Positions 38,741 through 48,262 of a stretch of DNA of 61,559 nucleotides are shown piece after piece. The notes under the pieces are model-generated. The model was not told where the DNA came from and made no database searches. It saw only the letters and a list, made by a program, of their open reading frames with translations. This DNA comes from Tardibacter chloracetimidivorans (GTDB lineage Bacteria; Pseudomonadota; Alphaproteobacteria; Sphingomonadales; Sphingomonadaceae), in contig NZ_CP018223.1 of assembly GCF_001890385.1 (NCBI RefSeq), positions 1 to 61,559 on the forward strand, written 5' to 3'. The translations under genes and the position numbers were made by a program. Every line of letters begins with the position of its first letter. Position 1 is the stretch's first letter.

Positions 38741-40879
38741 TCATGCTGCGGCAACGGCGACTGCGACGGCTCCCATGCGCGGGATACCCGAAATTGGGTC
38801 ATGGTCCACATCCATGCGCAGCAGCCTGTTCACGTTCGTGCCAACCGCGAATGGATCATCGTCTTCCTCAGGGGCGGCGCCATATCCATGACTGATCGAG
38901 ACCACGCCCGGCCGTAACGTGTCGTCGCTCGCCAGAACCGCCTTCACCTCGCCGTATCGCGATCTGATCGAAATGAGGCTGCCCGGCTGAAGGCCGAGCC
39001 TGTCGAGATCGTCGGGGGCCATGTATGCAGGATTATATCTCATCTTGTGAATACCGGGAACGCGGCGATGCATCGAATTGACGATAGCATCATTTCGTCG
39101 CGTAATGAGCCGAAAGCGATAAGGATCCCGGTCGTCAGCGCCCACGGACTCCGCTGCTACGCCTGCGAGTTCCTCCAACATAAAGGCATCGGCTATATTG
39201 AGCCGGTCGCGACAGTCCGGATCGCGTGGCCCCACGATCTGCTGTGCCGACCTATAGATCTTGCCGGTGGGATGGCGTCGAACCTCATCAAGTGGTACGC
39301 CCGATCCCCGCAGCACCAGATCGATCACTTCGTCGGACGAAGGTTCCCCGTCTCCATATTGAGACGGTGTTCCATCAACGCCGAATAATTGCAGAGGGCG
39401 GCCCATTTCCCGAGCGACACGATAGAAGAGCTGCCATTCCTCGATCAGATCGGATTCCGCAGGTGGATCGAGCAGCGCCGGAGTATATTGGGCATAAGGC
39501 ACGTCCCAGCCATAGCCATGATGCAGATTTTTGGTGATCTCCACGAGCTGCGTCGTTGCCGGCGTTTCAAGTATCTGCTTTGTCGCCAGCACATAATGGG
39601 CAAGGCGGGCCGTTTCCGAAAATTCGACATTGGGGATGACGAGAAGCTCAAGCTTTGACATGGCTTCATGCGCCAGCGCCGAATCCGGCCATGCGGCTAG
39701 GGGGTTTCCGAGGCATATCAGCGCGCGTATTCGCCCTTCACCGGGCGTGAGGATCTCCTCAGGAAGGCCGCTGGTGGGAAATCCGGCCACGGATTGTTTC
39801 AGATCGCGTACCCTGAGCGATGCGCCTGTAAAGGCGCCCCAGGGCGCCAAGGGCTGCGCTTTCGGTTCGACCTTCGCGGTGAGAACGGCGGAAGCAGTGA
39901 ACATGTCGCCCGCGCGCGGCCAGAAACCCCGGATCGATTGGAGGCAGAGGAGCAGATAGAAGCAAAGATTACCATGCCCGGTCATGCTGATGCCGGTGCC
40001 GCCTGCAATATATGCCTTGCGCGCTTCACCCAATATCCTGGCCGCTTCGTGCAGATCGTCGGCGCTTATACCCGCTCGTGCAGCCACATATTGCGGATTG
40101 AACGGTTCGACGGCGCGAGCAAGCTGATCAAAGCCATCAACATTTTCGGCCAGAAATGCTTGATCGATCGCGCCGTCAGCGATCAGCAGGCGAACGAGCC
40201 CGGCGAGCACGGATACATCCTCGCCAGGGCGAATCTGGAGGTGAATATGGGCTCGCCGGGCCGTCTCGGTACTCCGCGGATCGATGACGATCAGCTTCAT
40301 CCCGGCATTCACGCCATCCTTGAGTTGGCGGGCCGGATTTTGGGATAGGTATTGCTTAGAGATGACAGGGTTGCCGCCGACGATCAAAGCCGCGTCGGCC
40401 TCTGCGGACGCTATCCGGCCTCCCAGCCACTTTCCGTGAAGCGCGTTCGCAATCGGCAATCCGGGCTGATCCAGGGTGGCGGCGGAGAAGCTCATGGGCG
40501 ATCCGATCGCGTTCATGAACGATGCCGCGACGCTCGACAGCACCGGATAGGGAACGACCGAATTGCCATAATAGAGCGCAATCGAGCGTGGCCCATGCTC
40601 TTCTAGCAGGCGCGACAATTTATTCCCTATTTCGGTGATCGCCTGGTCCGTACCGATGCGATGATGCCGTCCATCCGCTTCTTTTTTCAGGCTGAACAGC
40701 AAGCGATCCGGGTTGAGATGGATTTTGGGAAGCGATCTGCCTTTGACGCAGGTATAGCCGCCGTAAAGAGGCGTTGAACGATCTCCCATCACGCGGACAG
40801 GCAGTCCTTCGTTGAATTCTATCGTTGTAGGACAAGAAGCGGTGCACAAGCGACAGAATGTCGATGCGGTCTTCATCAT
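38741..40879 (-). CDS. Molybdopterin-dependent oxidoreductase (4Fe-4S, DMSO reductase family)
   Basis: 712 residues. The N-terminal iron-sulfur motif is C-x2-C-x3-C-x26-C (FCRLCTASCPTTIEF ... YTCVKGRSL). Family blocks follow: HRIGTDQAITEIGNKLSRLL, ALYYGNSVVPYPVLSS, DAALIVGGNPVISKQYLSQN, KLIVIDPRSTETARRAHIHL, and near the C-terminus RLITRRNDAIVNSMHRR and GDLDRLGLQPG-type cofactor-binding segments. No twin-arginine signal, so it is cytoplasmic. Members oxidise, reduce or hydrate small organic substrates. The stop lies 18 bp from the convergent tandem regulator. Confidence 0.88.
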   Translation of the reverse strand: MMKTASTFCRLCTASCPTTIEFNEGLPVRVMGDRSTPLYGGYTCVKGRSLPKIHLNPDRLLFSLKKEADGRHHRIGTDQAITEIGNKLSRLLEEHGPRSIALYYGNSVVPYPVLSSVAASFMNAIGSPMSFSAATLDQPGLPIANALHGKWLGGRIASAEADAALIVGGNPVISKQYLSQNPARQLKDGVNAGMKLIVIDPRSTETARRAHIHLQIRPGEDVSVLAGLVRLLIADGAIDQAFLAENVDGFDQLARAVEPFNPQYVAARAGISADDLHEAARILGEARKAYIAGGTGISMTGHGNLCFYLLLCLQSIRGFWPRAGDMFTASAVLTAKVEPKAQPLAPWGAFTGASLRVRDLKQSVAGFPTSGLPEEILTPGEGRIRALICLGNPLAAWPDSALAHEAMSKLELLVIPNVEFSETARLAHYVLATKQILETPATTQLVEITKNLHHGYGWDVPYAQYTPALLDPPAESDLIEEWQLFYRVAREMGRPLQLFGVDGTPSQYGDGEPSSDEVIDLVLRGSGVPLDEVRRHPTGKIYRSAQQIVGPRDPDCRDRLNIADAFMLEELAGVAAESVGADDRDPYRFRLITRRNDAIVNSMHRRVPGIHKMRYNPAYMAPDDLDRLGLQPGSLISIRSRYGEVKAVLASDDTLRPGVVSISHGYGAAPEEDDDPFAVGTNVNRLLRMDVDHDPISGIPRMGAVAVAVAAA

Positions 40880-40988
40880 CCCTCCTCTTCCTGATTATAA
40901 TGAGACGCCATTGCGCGGTTTCGCGCAGCCCGCGCCATCCCTCAGCATTGAGGGAATTAGGTGGGTTAGGCGTGGCGCTCGTCCGCAA

Positions 40989-41023
40989 GATGCCATCACA
41001 GAAAGATTCTCTGTGATGGCATC
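40989..41023. promoter_or_regulatory. 14-bp perfect inverted repeat between amidohydrolase and molybdoenzyme genes
   Basis: GATGCCATCACAGA (40989-41002) and TCTGTGATGGCATC (41010-41023) pair across 7 nt. No T-run follows on either strand. It could be an operator or an mRNA-processing hairpin within the minus-strand transcript. Confidence 0.5.
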
Positions 41024-41056
41024 CGCTGCGAACCACGAGGGACACAAATAATCAAT

Positions 41057-42226
41057 TCATCTGGGAATCTTTAGATCGAACACCTCAATCGCGGTTTCGC
41101 CGAGTATTTTCTTTGCGTAGACCGGGCCAACCCGTTGGACGATATCGTTCACGACTTTCTCGGTGTAACCGTGACTGCCCTCATTATGAGGATAATCGGT
41201 GGCCCACATCACGCGATCGGCACCGATATAATCGATGAGGTCAAATCCCACCTGATCGGCCATGAACGTGGCGTAGCAATGCTCTCGCCAATATTCGGTC
41301 GGCCTGCGCTTGATTTTGGGATCGAGGAATCGACCCCAGCTATCGAAGATCATCTCGGCATCCTGCAGCGCTCCGGGAACCCAGTTGATTCCCGCCTCGG
41401 CAAAAACAACTCTGAGCGTGGGATGGCGATCAAAGATGCCGCCGAAGATCATATCGCCGAGGCTGCGCCGGAAAGGCATGAACGTCGCGAGCAACCCGGC
41501 CCCGACGCCCCCCGGCCCCTCCAGATTAGGATTTTCCCCGATATGGTAAGTGATTGGCAGGTGGCAATCCTCCGCCGCGGACCACATATCGTCGAGATCA
41601 TCCGTCGCGTAGTTCACCTTGACGCCGGCGGGACTGTTGCCTGCGTTCACCGGCAGCATCGCAGCTTTCAGACCAAGGCGCTTGATATGCTCGATGGAGG
41701 CAGCGGCCTTAGCGCTATCCCAGTAGACCGGTATGCCTACTCCGTGGAACCTGCCGCCCGATTCTTTTTCGAGGTCGGCGAGATATTCGTTGTAGATTCT
41801 GAACAGCCACTCGCGCATCTCCAGGTCCGGATGGTGGAGGTATAACATCAGCCATTGCGGATAGACGATTTCCATGGAGACGCCGTCATCGTCAAGATCG
41901 GCCATGCGCGCCTTGAGATCGCGAAAACCAGGTCGATTGAAACTTGCCAGCAGCTCTTCAATGGGACCGGCCAGAAGGTTTTCATGCCGGATCCCGATGC
42001 ACAGATTGCCACGCTCGTCGATCCAGATCCGCGGCATGCGATCCTTGAGCGCGGCGGGCGCGCGCTCGTAGAATATATCTTCGGTGATGTTCCAGTGGCT
42101 ATCGCTCGAAACGAGCACTGTTCCCTCGGGCAGCCCAGCGGAACGTCCCTTGAGTGTGCGATTGAGAGAGACCTCAAGATCCTCCAGCGCCATCATTCGC
42201 GGTGACTTCTGGGTGAGAGTACTCAT
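41057..42226 (-). CDS. Amidohydrolase family protein (COG2159, TIM barrel)
   Basis: 389 residues. ATG 42226 is preceded by AGGAGAAACATTGGTT. VLVSSDSHWNITEDIF carries the first His. DLDDDGVSMEIVYPQWLM, LKAAMLPVNAGNS, LPITYHIGENPNLEGPGG, VVFAEAGINWVPGALQD and RVMWATDYPHNEGS hold the other metal-site residues. The family contains decarboxylases and hydrolases acting on aromatic acids and related ring-cleavage products. It is related to the truncated protein at 31468. It lies upstream of the molybdoenzyme gene on the same strand (177-bp gap). Confidence 0.85.
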   Translation of the reverse strand: MSTLTQKSPRMMALEDLEVSLNRTLKGRSAGLPEGTVLVSSDSHWNITEDIFYERAPAALKDRMPRIWIDERGNLCIGIRHENLLAGPIEELLASFNRPGFRDLKARMADLDDDGVSMEIVYPQWLMLYLHHPDLEMREWLFRIYNEYLADLEKESGGRFHGVGIPVYWDSAKAAASIEHIKRLGLKAAMLPVNAGNSPAGVKVNYATDDLDDMWSAAEDCHLPITYHIGENPNLEGPGGVGAGLLATFMPFRRSLGDMIFGGIFDRHPTLRVVFAEAGINWVPGALQDAEMIFDSWGRFLDPKIKRRPTEYWREHCYATFMADQVGFDLIDYIGADRVMWATDYPHNEGSHGYTEKVVNDIVQRVGPVYAKKILGETAIEVFDLKIPR

Positions 42227-42444
42227 AACCAATGTTTCTCCTAAAAGGGCAGCCCGCTTTCGCGTTTGGCCAGGGAAAACTGTCCAGGCATGCCGACTTC
42301 TGCTTCATCCGCATTTCGTCGACTGACATGCTAATCGTCCGATGCCGAAACTTCTATAGCGGCGCGAAATAACCATGTCAACGGCGGTCGGATTTTAGGC
42401 CAGCGTGGCGGAGTAAAAGTAGGCCACTGATTGTGGCGCGGATG

Positions 42445-42480
42445 ATATGCAAAGGGCCCCGATCGGGGCCCTTTGCATAT
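42445..42480. terminator. 36-bp perfect palindrome at the end of IS21 copy A
   Basis: Arms of 18 bp, ATATGCAAAGGGCCCCGA and its exact complement, lie 47 bp after the istB stop (minus strand) and inside the element. Probably the terminator of istAB or a block to read-through transcription. Confidence 0.6.
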
Positions 42481-42526
42481 TTGGCGTTTTCGGCGGGGGG
42501 CTGGAGGCGGCGTGGGCGGCCTGGTT

Positions 42527-43333
42527 TTACTCCGCCCCGGCAGCGCGGCGGCGGCGCGCAGACTGCTGGAGGCGATAGCTGTCACCGTTCATGGTGAGGA
42601 TGCTGACGTGATGGGTGAGCCGATCGAGCAGCGCGCCGGTGAGGCGCTCCGAGCCCAGAACCTGTGTCCAGTCCTCGAACGGGAGGTTGGACGTGACGAT
42701 CGTCGATCCCCGCTCGTAGCGCTGCGAGAAGGTCTCGAACAACAGTTCTGCGCCGGTTGGCGAGAGGGGGACGTAGCCCAGCTCATCGACGATGAGCAGC
42801 TTCACCGCCGCCAGCTCGCGCTGCATCCTTAGCAGCCGCTTTTCGTCCCTGGCCTCCATCAACTGGTTCACCAGCGCCGCAGCGGTCGTGAACGCGACCG
42901 TGAAGCCTTTCTGGCAGGCCGCCAGCCCCAGGGCGAGCGCCACGTGGGTCTTGCCCGTCCCGCTGTTGCCCAGCGCGATGATGTTCTCCCGCCGCAGGAT
43001 ATATTCACCCCGCGCCAGTTCCAGCACGAGCATCTTGTTGAGGCTGGGGATGGCGGTGAAGTCGAAGCTGTCGAGGCTTTTCACCGCCGGGAACCGGGCG
43101 GCCCGGATTCGGCGCTCGACTGTGCGGCGTTCCCGGTCGATCAGTTCCAGCTCGATGAGGCGCAGCAGGTAGCGGCTATGGTCGACGCCGTCGCGCGCAC
43201 ATTCCCGGGCCAGCTTCTCATATTCGCGCAGCACCGTGGGCAGCTTGAGCTGCTTGAGATGATGCGCGAGCAGAACCTGCGGCGTGCCCGCCGTAGTGCC
43301 GGCGGGCATCTTGTCCTCGTTCGCCCGGCTCAT
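42527..43333 (-). CDS. istB: IS21 helper ATPase IstB
   Basis: 268 residues from ATG 43333, which overlaps the istA stop (ATGA). AAA+ ATPase: Walker A ALGNSGTGKTHVALALG (about 108-124), Walker B KLLIVDELGYVPLS (about 168-181) and TIVTSNLPFEDWTQVLG sensor. IstB assembles on target DNA and activates the IstA transposase. Confidence 0.95.
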   Translation of the reverse strand: MSRANEDKMPAGTTAGTPQVLLAHHLKQLKLPTVLREYEKLARECARDGVDHSRYLLRLIELELIDRERRTVERRIRAARFPAVKSLDSFDFTAIPSLNKMLVLELARGEYILRRENIIALGNSGTGKTHVALALGLAACQKGFTVAFTTAAALVNQLMEARDEKRLLRMQRELAAVKLLIVDELGYVPLSPTGAELLFETFSQRYERGSTIVTSNLPFEDWTQVLGSERLTGALLDRLTHHVSILTMNGDSYRLQQSARRRRAAGAE

Positions 43334-44829
43334 GCCGCCAGCCCCGGCACGAGCGCGGTATAGTCGGCGGCGCACGTCGTCTTCACCTCCATCCTGGGGA
43401 GGTGGGGATAGGCCGCCAGATCGAGCCGGGCGGGTCGGCGCTCAATGCGCGCCAGCGCGATCTGCTTGACCGCGTCGAAGCCGATGGCGCCGATATGGAT
43501 CGCCTCGTTCACCGCAAAGGTGACCACTTCCATCGGAATCGCCTCGAGCAGGCGCAGAACCTGGATGAACTCGCGTTTGCCCTTGTTGCCCATCCGCCCC
43601 TCAAGAAGGTGACGCAGATGCTGGAACACCTCGGGCAAGGCCCAGTCCTGTAGCGCGGCGGCCTGATCGAGCGCATTGGGCTTGGTCTCGATCAGCGCCA
43701 GATAATGGAGCGGGTTCGCCACGAACATGGCCTCGCCATAACAGCGGGGATGCCGGGCGATCTCCTCGCCGCCGCACAGGATTACGACCGCGTCGACGAA
43801 GCCCTTCACTACGACGTCCTGGAAGCCGTAACGGGTGGGCACCGAGTAGTCGTTGGTCCGGTAGCGCACCAGCGCGGTCGAGGACACGCGCGCACTGCGC
43901 GTCTCGCAAGGCTCGAACGCCCCCGCCGGCAAGGGGCGCATCGCCGCCAGATCGGCCAGCAGCCGTGCGCCGATCGTCTCGCTGTGGCGGCCCGCCCGCT
44001 CTTCCTGCCGGGCACGGCAGCGACGCTCCAGTTCGGCGTTGAAGGCATCGTAGCTCGCCGCGTGCGGGATAGGCACCATGAAGTGTGACCGGGCATGCTT
44101 CACCAGGCCTTCGACCTTCCCCTTGTCGTTGCCTTTGCCGGGACGCCCGAACCGATCCGTGAACAGATAGTGGCTGACCAGCCCGGTAAAGGCCTGCGTG
44201 CGCTCGCGCTTGCCGTCGCCGCAGATCTTCGCAACCGCGATCTTCGTGTTATCGTACAGGATCGAGCACGGCACCCCGCCAAAGAAGGCGAACGCTGACA
44301 CGTGCCCATCGAGGAAGGCCTCGGTCGTCTCCGCAGGATAGGCCTTTACGAAGCAGGCATCCGATTGCGGCAGGTCCATACAGAAAAAGTGAACCTTCTG
44401 ACGAACGCCGTCGATCACCCCCACCGCTTCGCCAAAATCCACCTGCGCGTGTCCCGGTGGGTGCGCCAGCGGCACGAACGTCTCGCGGCCCCGCGCCCGG
44501 CATTGCCGGACATAATCCTTCACCACCGTGTAGCCGCCGCCATAGCCATGCTCATCGCGCAGCCGCTCGAAGATCCGCTTGGCTGTGTGCCGCTGCTTCA
44601 GCGGAGCAACTCGGTCTTCTCCCAGTATCGCGTCAATCACCGGAAGTAATGGACCAAGCTTTGGCTTCGCCACAGGCTTCGTGCGCGTGTACCCCGGCGG
44701 CAGCGAGAACCGGCACATCTTCGATATCGTCTCGCGGCTCAGGCCGAACACCTTCGCCGCCTCGCGCTGACTGTTCCCTTCCACAAACACAAAGCGCCGA
44801 ACTGCTGCGTAACTCTCCACGGCAAACAT
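43330..44829 (-). CDS. istA: IS21 transposase IstA
   Basis: 499 residues, intact. HTH region SQREAAKVFGLSRETISKMC (about 20-39), catalytic core with Asp in AQVDFGEAVGVIDGVRQKVH, Asp in ILYDNTKIAV and Glu in GNDKGKVEGLVKHARSHFMV, then a beta-barrel C-terminal part. It is nearly identical to the broken copy at 56713, allowing single-base deletions there to be seen. Confidence 0.95.
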   Translation of the reverse strand: MFAVESYAAVRRFVFVEGNSQREAAKVFGLSRETISKMCRFSLPPGYTRTKPVAKPKLGPLLPVIDAILGEDRVAPLKQRHTAKRIFERLRDEHGYGGGYTVVKDYVRQCRARGRETFVPLAHPPGHAQVDFGEAVGVIDGVRQKVHFFCMDLPQSDACFVKAYPAETTEAFLDGHVSAFAFFGGVPCSILYDNTKIAVAKICGDGKRERTQAFTGLVSHYLFTDRFGRPGKGNDKGKVEGLVKHARSHFMVPIPHAASYDAFNAELERRCRARQEERAGRHSETIGARLLADLAAMRPLPAGAFEPCETRSARVSSTALVRYRTNDYSVPTRYGFQDVVVKGFVDAVVILCGGEEIARHPRCYGEAMFVANPLHYLALIETKPNALDQAAALQDWALPEVFQHLRHLLEGRMGNKGKREFIQVLRLLEAIPMEVVTFAVNEAIHIGAIGFDAVKQIALARIERRPARLDLAAYPHLPRMEVKTTCAADYTALVPGLAA

Positions 44830-45095
44830 CCCCGGCCGCTCCCAAAAAGAGCAACCCTACCAATGGCTGGTTTTTACACCGCCGCGCTCAGCAAATCGCC
44901 GACGCTCCACTGGCCTGGTTTGTCACCGCCCTCCACAAACGACAGCTTCCGCTTCAAGAACAGCTCCACTCAATCCAGCCAACCCAGGAAGGAGAAGACC
45001 AAGCAGTTATCCACATCCTGAACCACCAACTTCAACCAACCGGGTGGGTCAAGTTTCGATGGAAACCCTGGGTCACATTTGCGTGGAAATCAACA

Positions 45096-45748
45096 CCCCA
45101 CTCTTCGACTGTCTTGTAGTTCAAGACATGGTCAGCTCCCAATTCAGCCAACCGAGCTGCCTTGCTCCAGCTCGACGTGGTAGCGATGACTCTCGCGCCC
45201 ATCGCCTTTGCAAACTGCAATGCGAAGAGGGCCACACCACCCGTTCCTTGAGTCAAAACGGTGTCGCCGGCTCGGACTCCCTGCAGCGCCGACCAAGCTG
45301 TAACCGCAGCGCAGGGCAAGGTCGCCGCTTCCTCAAAGCTGAGATGGTCTGGAATGCCAACCAATGCCTCCGCCGAAACGACCTTGTACTCGGTAAGCCA
45401 GCCCTCGTGATGCGCAACCCACTGCTGGGTTGCCTGGTTGAATTTGCCAGCGTAGAGGTTCGGGAAGAAGCTGTTGGCGACGCGGTCTCCCTTCTTAAAT
45501 CGCGATACGCCTTCGCCAACAGCCACCACCTCGCCAGCGCCATCCGAGAGGGGAACTTGGTCGTCTGGAATCGGCAGGGGGTACCACCCGTTGGCGATGA
45601 TCAAGTCGCGGAAGTTGATGGCGCTGGCGCGCACGTGGACCAAGACCTGACCGTGTCCAGGTGTCGGAATAGCCTCTTCAGTCAGTCGAGCCACGTTGGC
45701 GCTGCCTGGCTTGGTCAGTCGGTATGAATGCATTCTCTTATTCGTCAT
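45096..45748 (-). pseudogene. Zinc-type/MDR alcohol dehydrogenase, 3' truncated by IS21 copy A
   Basis: Read from ATG 45748 (MTNKRMHSYRLTKPGSANVA). MDR features: GQVLVHVRASAINFRDLIIA, SDGAGEVVAVGEGVSRFKKG, LPCAAVTAWSALQGVRAGDT, the nucleotide loop VLTQGTGGVALFALQFAKAM and HVLNYKTVEEWG, where IS21 interrupts the frame. About 100 C-terminal residues are missing. The catalytic-zinc Cys is replaced (NFRDL), as in quinone-oxidoreductase-like members. It diverges from the lysR gene at 45844. Confidence 0.8.
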
Positions 45749-45843
45749 TTGATGAGCCTTTCGACCTGATTGGTTTGTAGGCTCAGAGAATGCCGTCACC
45801 CTTACTGTTTCACAATACAACGCAATTTGCACGGGTTGTTTAA

Positions 45844-46830
45844 ATGAATTCATCAATAGACAAGTCGGCCTTCGATGGAATGGCCGTATTCCTGGTGGTG
45901 GCTGAGCTGCGCGGATTCAGGGCTGCTGGCAAGCGTCTGGGGCTTACACCTTCGGCTATAAGTCACGCGATCCGAACACTTGAAGAGCGCGTCGGTGCGC
46001 CGTTGTTCGTTCGAACAACTCGAAGCGTGAGACTGACGGAAGCCGGCGCTAGGCTGGCGTCACACGCGAAACCGGCGATGGAAATGTTGAAGGATGGGCT
46101 CGACGCAGCGGCGGGACTAGGGGCTGAAGTCAGTGGCCGTCTGCGCATAAACGCACCGAGAGCCTGTCTTCCGCTTTTGGTTAACCGCCTCCTGCCTGAT
46201 TTTCTGGAGGCTTATCCGAAGCTGCAGCTCGAGCTGGTAGGCGAGGACAACCTCATCGACATTGTCAAAGACGGCTTTGATGCGGGTATACGGCTAGGGA
46301 ACTTCGTCCAGCAGGACATGGTGTCACTCTGGCTGACTCCTCCCGAGCCATATGTTGTTGTCGGTACCCCTGACTTTTTTGCCAGACATGGGCGGCCCGT
46401 GAAGCCTGAGGATTTGAAGGAGTTTCGATGCATTGAACTTCGAAGAAACGATGACGCGGTTGCCCGCTGGCAGTTTTTGGTGGATACCGAGCCGGTCGAT
46501 GTGCAGGTCGGTGGTGCGCTCATCGCCAATGATGTCGACACTTGCCTTCGAGCAGCGCTCAAAGGATCAGGGTTATTTCGTCTACCTAGATCAATCGCGA
46601 TGAACTATGTGTGGGCCGGGCTCCTGGAGAGCGTCCTCGACAAATTTTCAACGGGGATCCCTGGACTGGCGCTGTACTACCCTAGCCGAAGCCAGTCGTT
46701 GCCAAAGCTCCGCGCGTTCATAGACTTTGCGACGCCTCGTATGAGACGTGACTTCCAGCGCGATGACTACAACATTTCCCCTTCTGCGCTTCGCGAACGG
46801 GCAATTTCTCCTGGAAAGATTCCCACATGA
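45844..46830 (+). CDS. LysR family transcriptional regulator
   Basis: 328 residues. HTH at about 10-65: FDGMAVFLVVAELRGFRAAG, RLGLTPSAISHAIRTLEERV and FVRTTRSVRLTEAG. The substrate domain is about 90-300. It is divergent from the truncated alcohol dehydrogenase gene with a 95-bp intergenic space, the usual layout for a LysR regulator and its target. The next 189 bp (46831-47019) contain no gene. Confidence 0.9.
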   Translation: MNSSIDKSAFDGMAVFLVVAELRGFRAAGKRLGLTPSAISHAIRTLEERVGAPLFVRTTRSVRLTEAGARLASHAKPAMEMLKDGLDAAAGLGAEVSGRLRINAPRACLPLLVNRLLPDFLEAYPKLQLELVGEDNLIDIVKDGFDAGIRLGNFVQQDMVSLWLTPPEPYVVVGTPDFFARHGRPVKPEDLKEFRCIELRRNDDAVARWQFLVDTEPVDVQVGGALIANDVDTCLRAALKGSGLFRLPRSIAMNYVWAGLLESVLDKFSTGIPGLALYYPSRSQSLPKLRAFIDFATPRMRRDFQRDDYNISPSALRERAISPGKIPT

Positions 46831-47019
46831 CGGGGCGTCAGATTCCCTAGCCAACTAGTGTTCAGAGGCGCCGGAACGACTGGTTCTGGCTAAACCGAGA
46901 TTTGGGCCTTTCTATTGCCGACTGTGGGCATCAACGCTCGGAACTAGGAAACTTCAGCTATCCGCTGGTGTCATTTTCTTCCGTTCCGCGCGCCTCAACG
47001 GGTCGAGTACATATGCGCT

Positions 47020-48261
47020 TCAAGTAGTTTTTTCCGCAGTCGTGATTGCACTACGCTTTGGTCGATGACCTAGTACGCCGGCTGAATGGAGGCATCGGGC
47101 GGAGAGCCAGCTGGCTAGGCAAGCTATCGACATCGGTACTGTTGGCTGCAGCGATCCAATCATTTCCACGACAAAGACCACTGCGTATATGGGCAATCGC
47201 AGCACGCCTGCGACTGCTGCGCCCATCCCGAGAAGTGCGCCGCTCTCAGCTGGTGCGCCGGTTTCTACCGCGAAGAATGCCCCCGCCATTGCACCGCCAA
47301 GCATTACTGGGGAGAAGTAGCCACCGGCGACAGAACTGCGAAGGCATACGGCCGCAATTAGCAGCGGTGCGGCGAGTAGTAGTAGCTCGCCCTGAGCAGT
47401 CGATGGCGCGTTCCCCATAAGTACGTGGTGAAGCCTTGTGTCTATAGGAGCTGACAAAGGCCAGAATGCAATCCAGGCTGCAACGTTTACCCCAATCGCC
47501 AACGCTGCCCTCGCGGGCGACCTCACTCTAGGAGTCGTGTTCCAAACTAGTGTGATGGCAGTGCACATCCAAGTGAAGCCAGCGGAAACAACCCCCAGCA
47601 TGACGCCAGTGAGAAAAGCTTGACCCGGGAGCACTGGACTGTAGGCGACGCCCCAACCCGTGGGCCCAGTTGAGTCCAGCAACAGCGCGTGCACTAGAAC
47701 TCCCGCCGCACTGCCTAGAAGCGCTGCAACTGCCGAAGATCTGGAGGGGAACGCCCGCAGCAGTTCTAGCGCCAAGACGATCGCAGAGAAAGGCATGCCA
47801 AACATTGCGGAAACAGCCGCGCTTACGGCAGCGATGGTCGCAAGTCGATGATCTAGCAACCAAGGTGTGCGTGTGCGTATCCATACGCTGACCGTCGTCG
47901 CAAGCACGATCGCTGGGCCCTCCTTTCCGACTCCAAGGCCAGCCCCGAAGTTCAGGGCACCCATGAGCGCACTGCAAAAACCCGTCTTGACCTGCCAGTG
48001 AGAAAATCCGCAGCGCGCTTGTTCGACGAATGTCACTAAGCCATAGGGGGTTTGCGCACGGAGAAGTTGCAACGTCCACGCGTTTCCCACAACTAGCACC
48101 ATGCCAAAGACAACGGCCCAGGTTGACGCACCCAAAGTCGCGGCCATAAAACCAGCCGCGCCAGTGACTCCAACAATCAGAAGCTGAAGTGCGGCGGCCG
48201 CAAACGCGGCGACTATTGCAACAGAGGCGAGCGCCGCCATTGCGCCGGCCCCAGTGCTCAC
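47020..48261 (-). CDS. ClC-type anion channel or transporter
   Basis: 413 residues from GTG 48261, 2 bp after the dctM stop; the longer frame reads into dctM and is rejected. About ten hydrophobic helices. The gating motif is present as GLGVGKEGPAIV (usual GREGP, about residue 115) and the second selectivity motif as AGGYFSPVMLGGAMAG (GxFxP, about 318). The first motif, normally GSGIP with the chloride-binding Ser, reads TPYGLVTF. Chloride and fluoride subfamilies differ at that point, so the ion is open. It probably exports halide. Close coupling to a TRAP transporter supports a role in haloacid use. Confidence 0.82.
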   Translation of the reverse strand: MSTGAGAMAALASVAIVAAFAAAALQLLIVGVTGAAGFMAATLGASTWAVVFGMVLVVGNAWTLQLLRAQTPYGLVTFVEQARCGFSHWQVKTGFCSALMGALNFGAGLGVGKEGPAIVLATTVSVWIRTRTPWLLDHRLATIAAVSAAVSAMFGMPFSAIVLALELLRAFPSRSSAVAALLGSAAGVLVHALLLDSTGPTGWGVAYSPVLPGQAFLTGVMLGVVSAGFTWMCTAITLVWNTTPRVRSPARAALAIGVNVAAWIAFWPLSAPIDTRLHHVLMGNAPSTAQGELLLLAAPLLIAAVCLRSSVAGGYFSPVMLGGAMAGAFFAVETGAPAESGALLGMGAAVAGVLRLPIYAVVFVVEMIGSLQPTVPMSIACLASWLSARCLHSAGVLGHRPKRSAITTAEKTT

Positions 48262-48262
48262 A

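Larger units (their letters stand above)
42376..45095 (-). mobile_element. IS21 family insertion sequence, copy A (intact)
   Basis: About 2.7 kb. The outer end beyond istA reads (inverted) TGTTGATTTCCACGCAAATG, ending at 45095. The other end probably begins TGTCAACGGCGGTCGGATTT at 42376. Copy B at 56447 starts with exactly the same TGTTGATTTCC end in the opposite orientation. Flanks here show no clear target duplication, and the right border cuts an alcohol dehydrogenase gene. Confidence 0.85.

Noticed and set aside
45032..45095. Alcohol dehydrogenase C-terminus read into IS21 (FHANVTQGFHRNLTHPVG)
   Set aside because: The same 18 residues occur at the DUF4062 junction, because both frames run into the identical IS21 end. 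They are not part of either protein.
44457..45119. Plus-strand 220-codon frame opposite istA, and the same frame at 56270-57085 on the minus strand
   Set aside because: Both are shadows of the two istA copies; their identity follows from the IS21 duplication and not from a separate gene.
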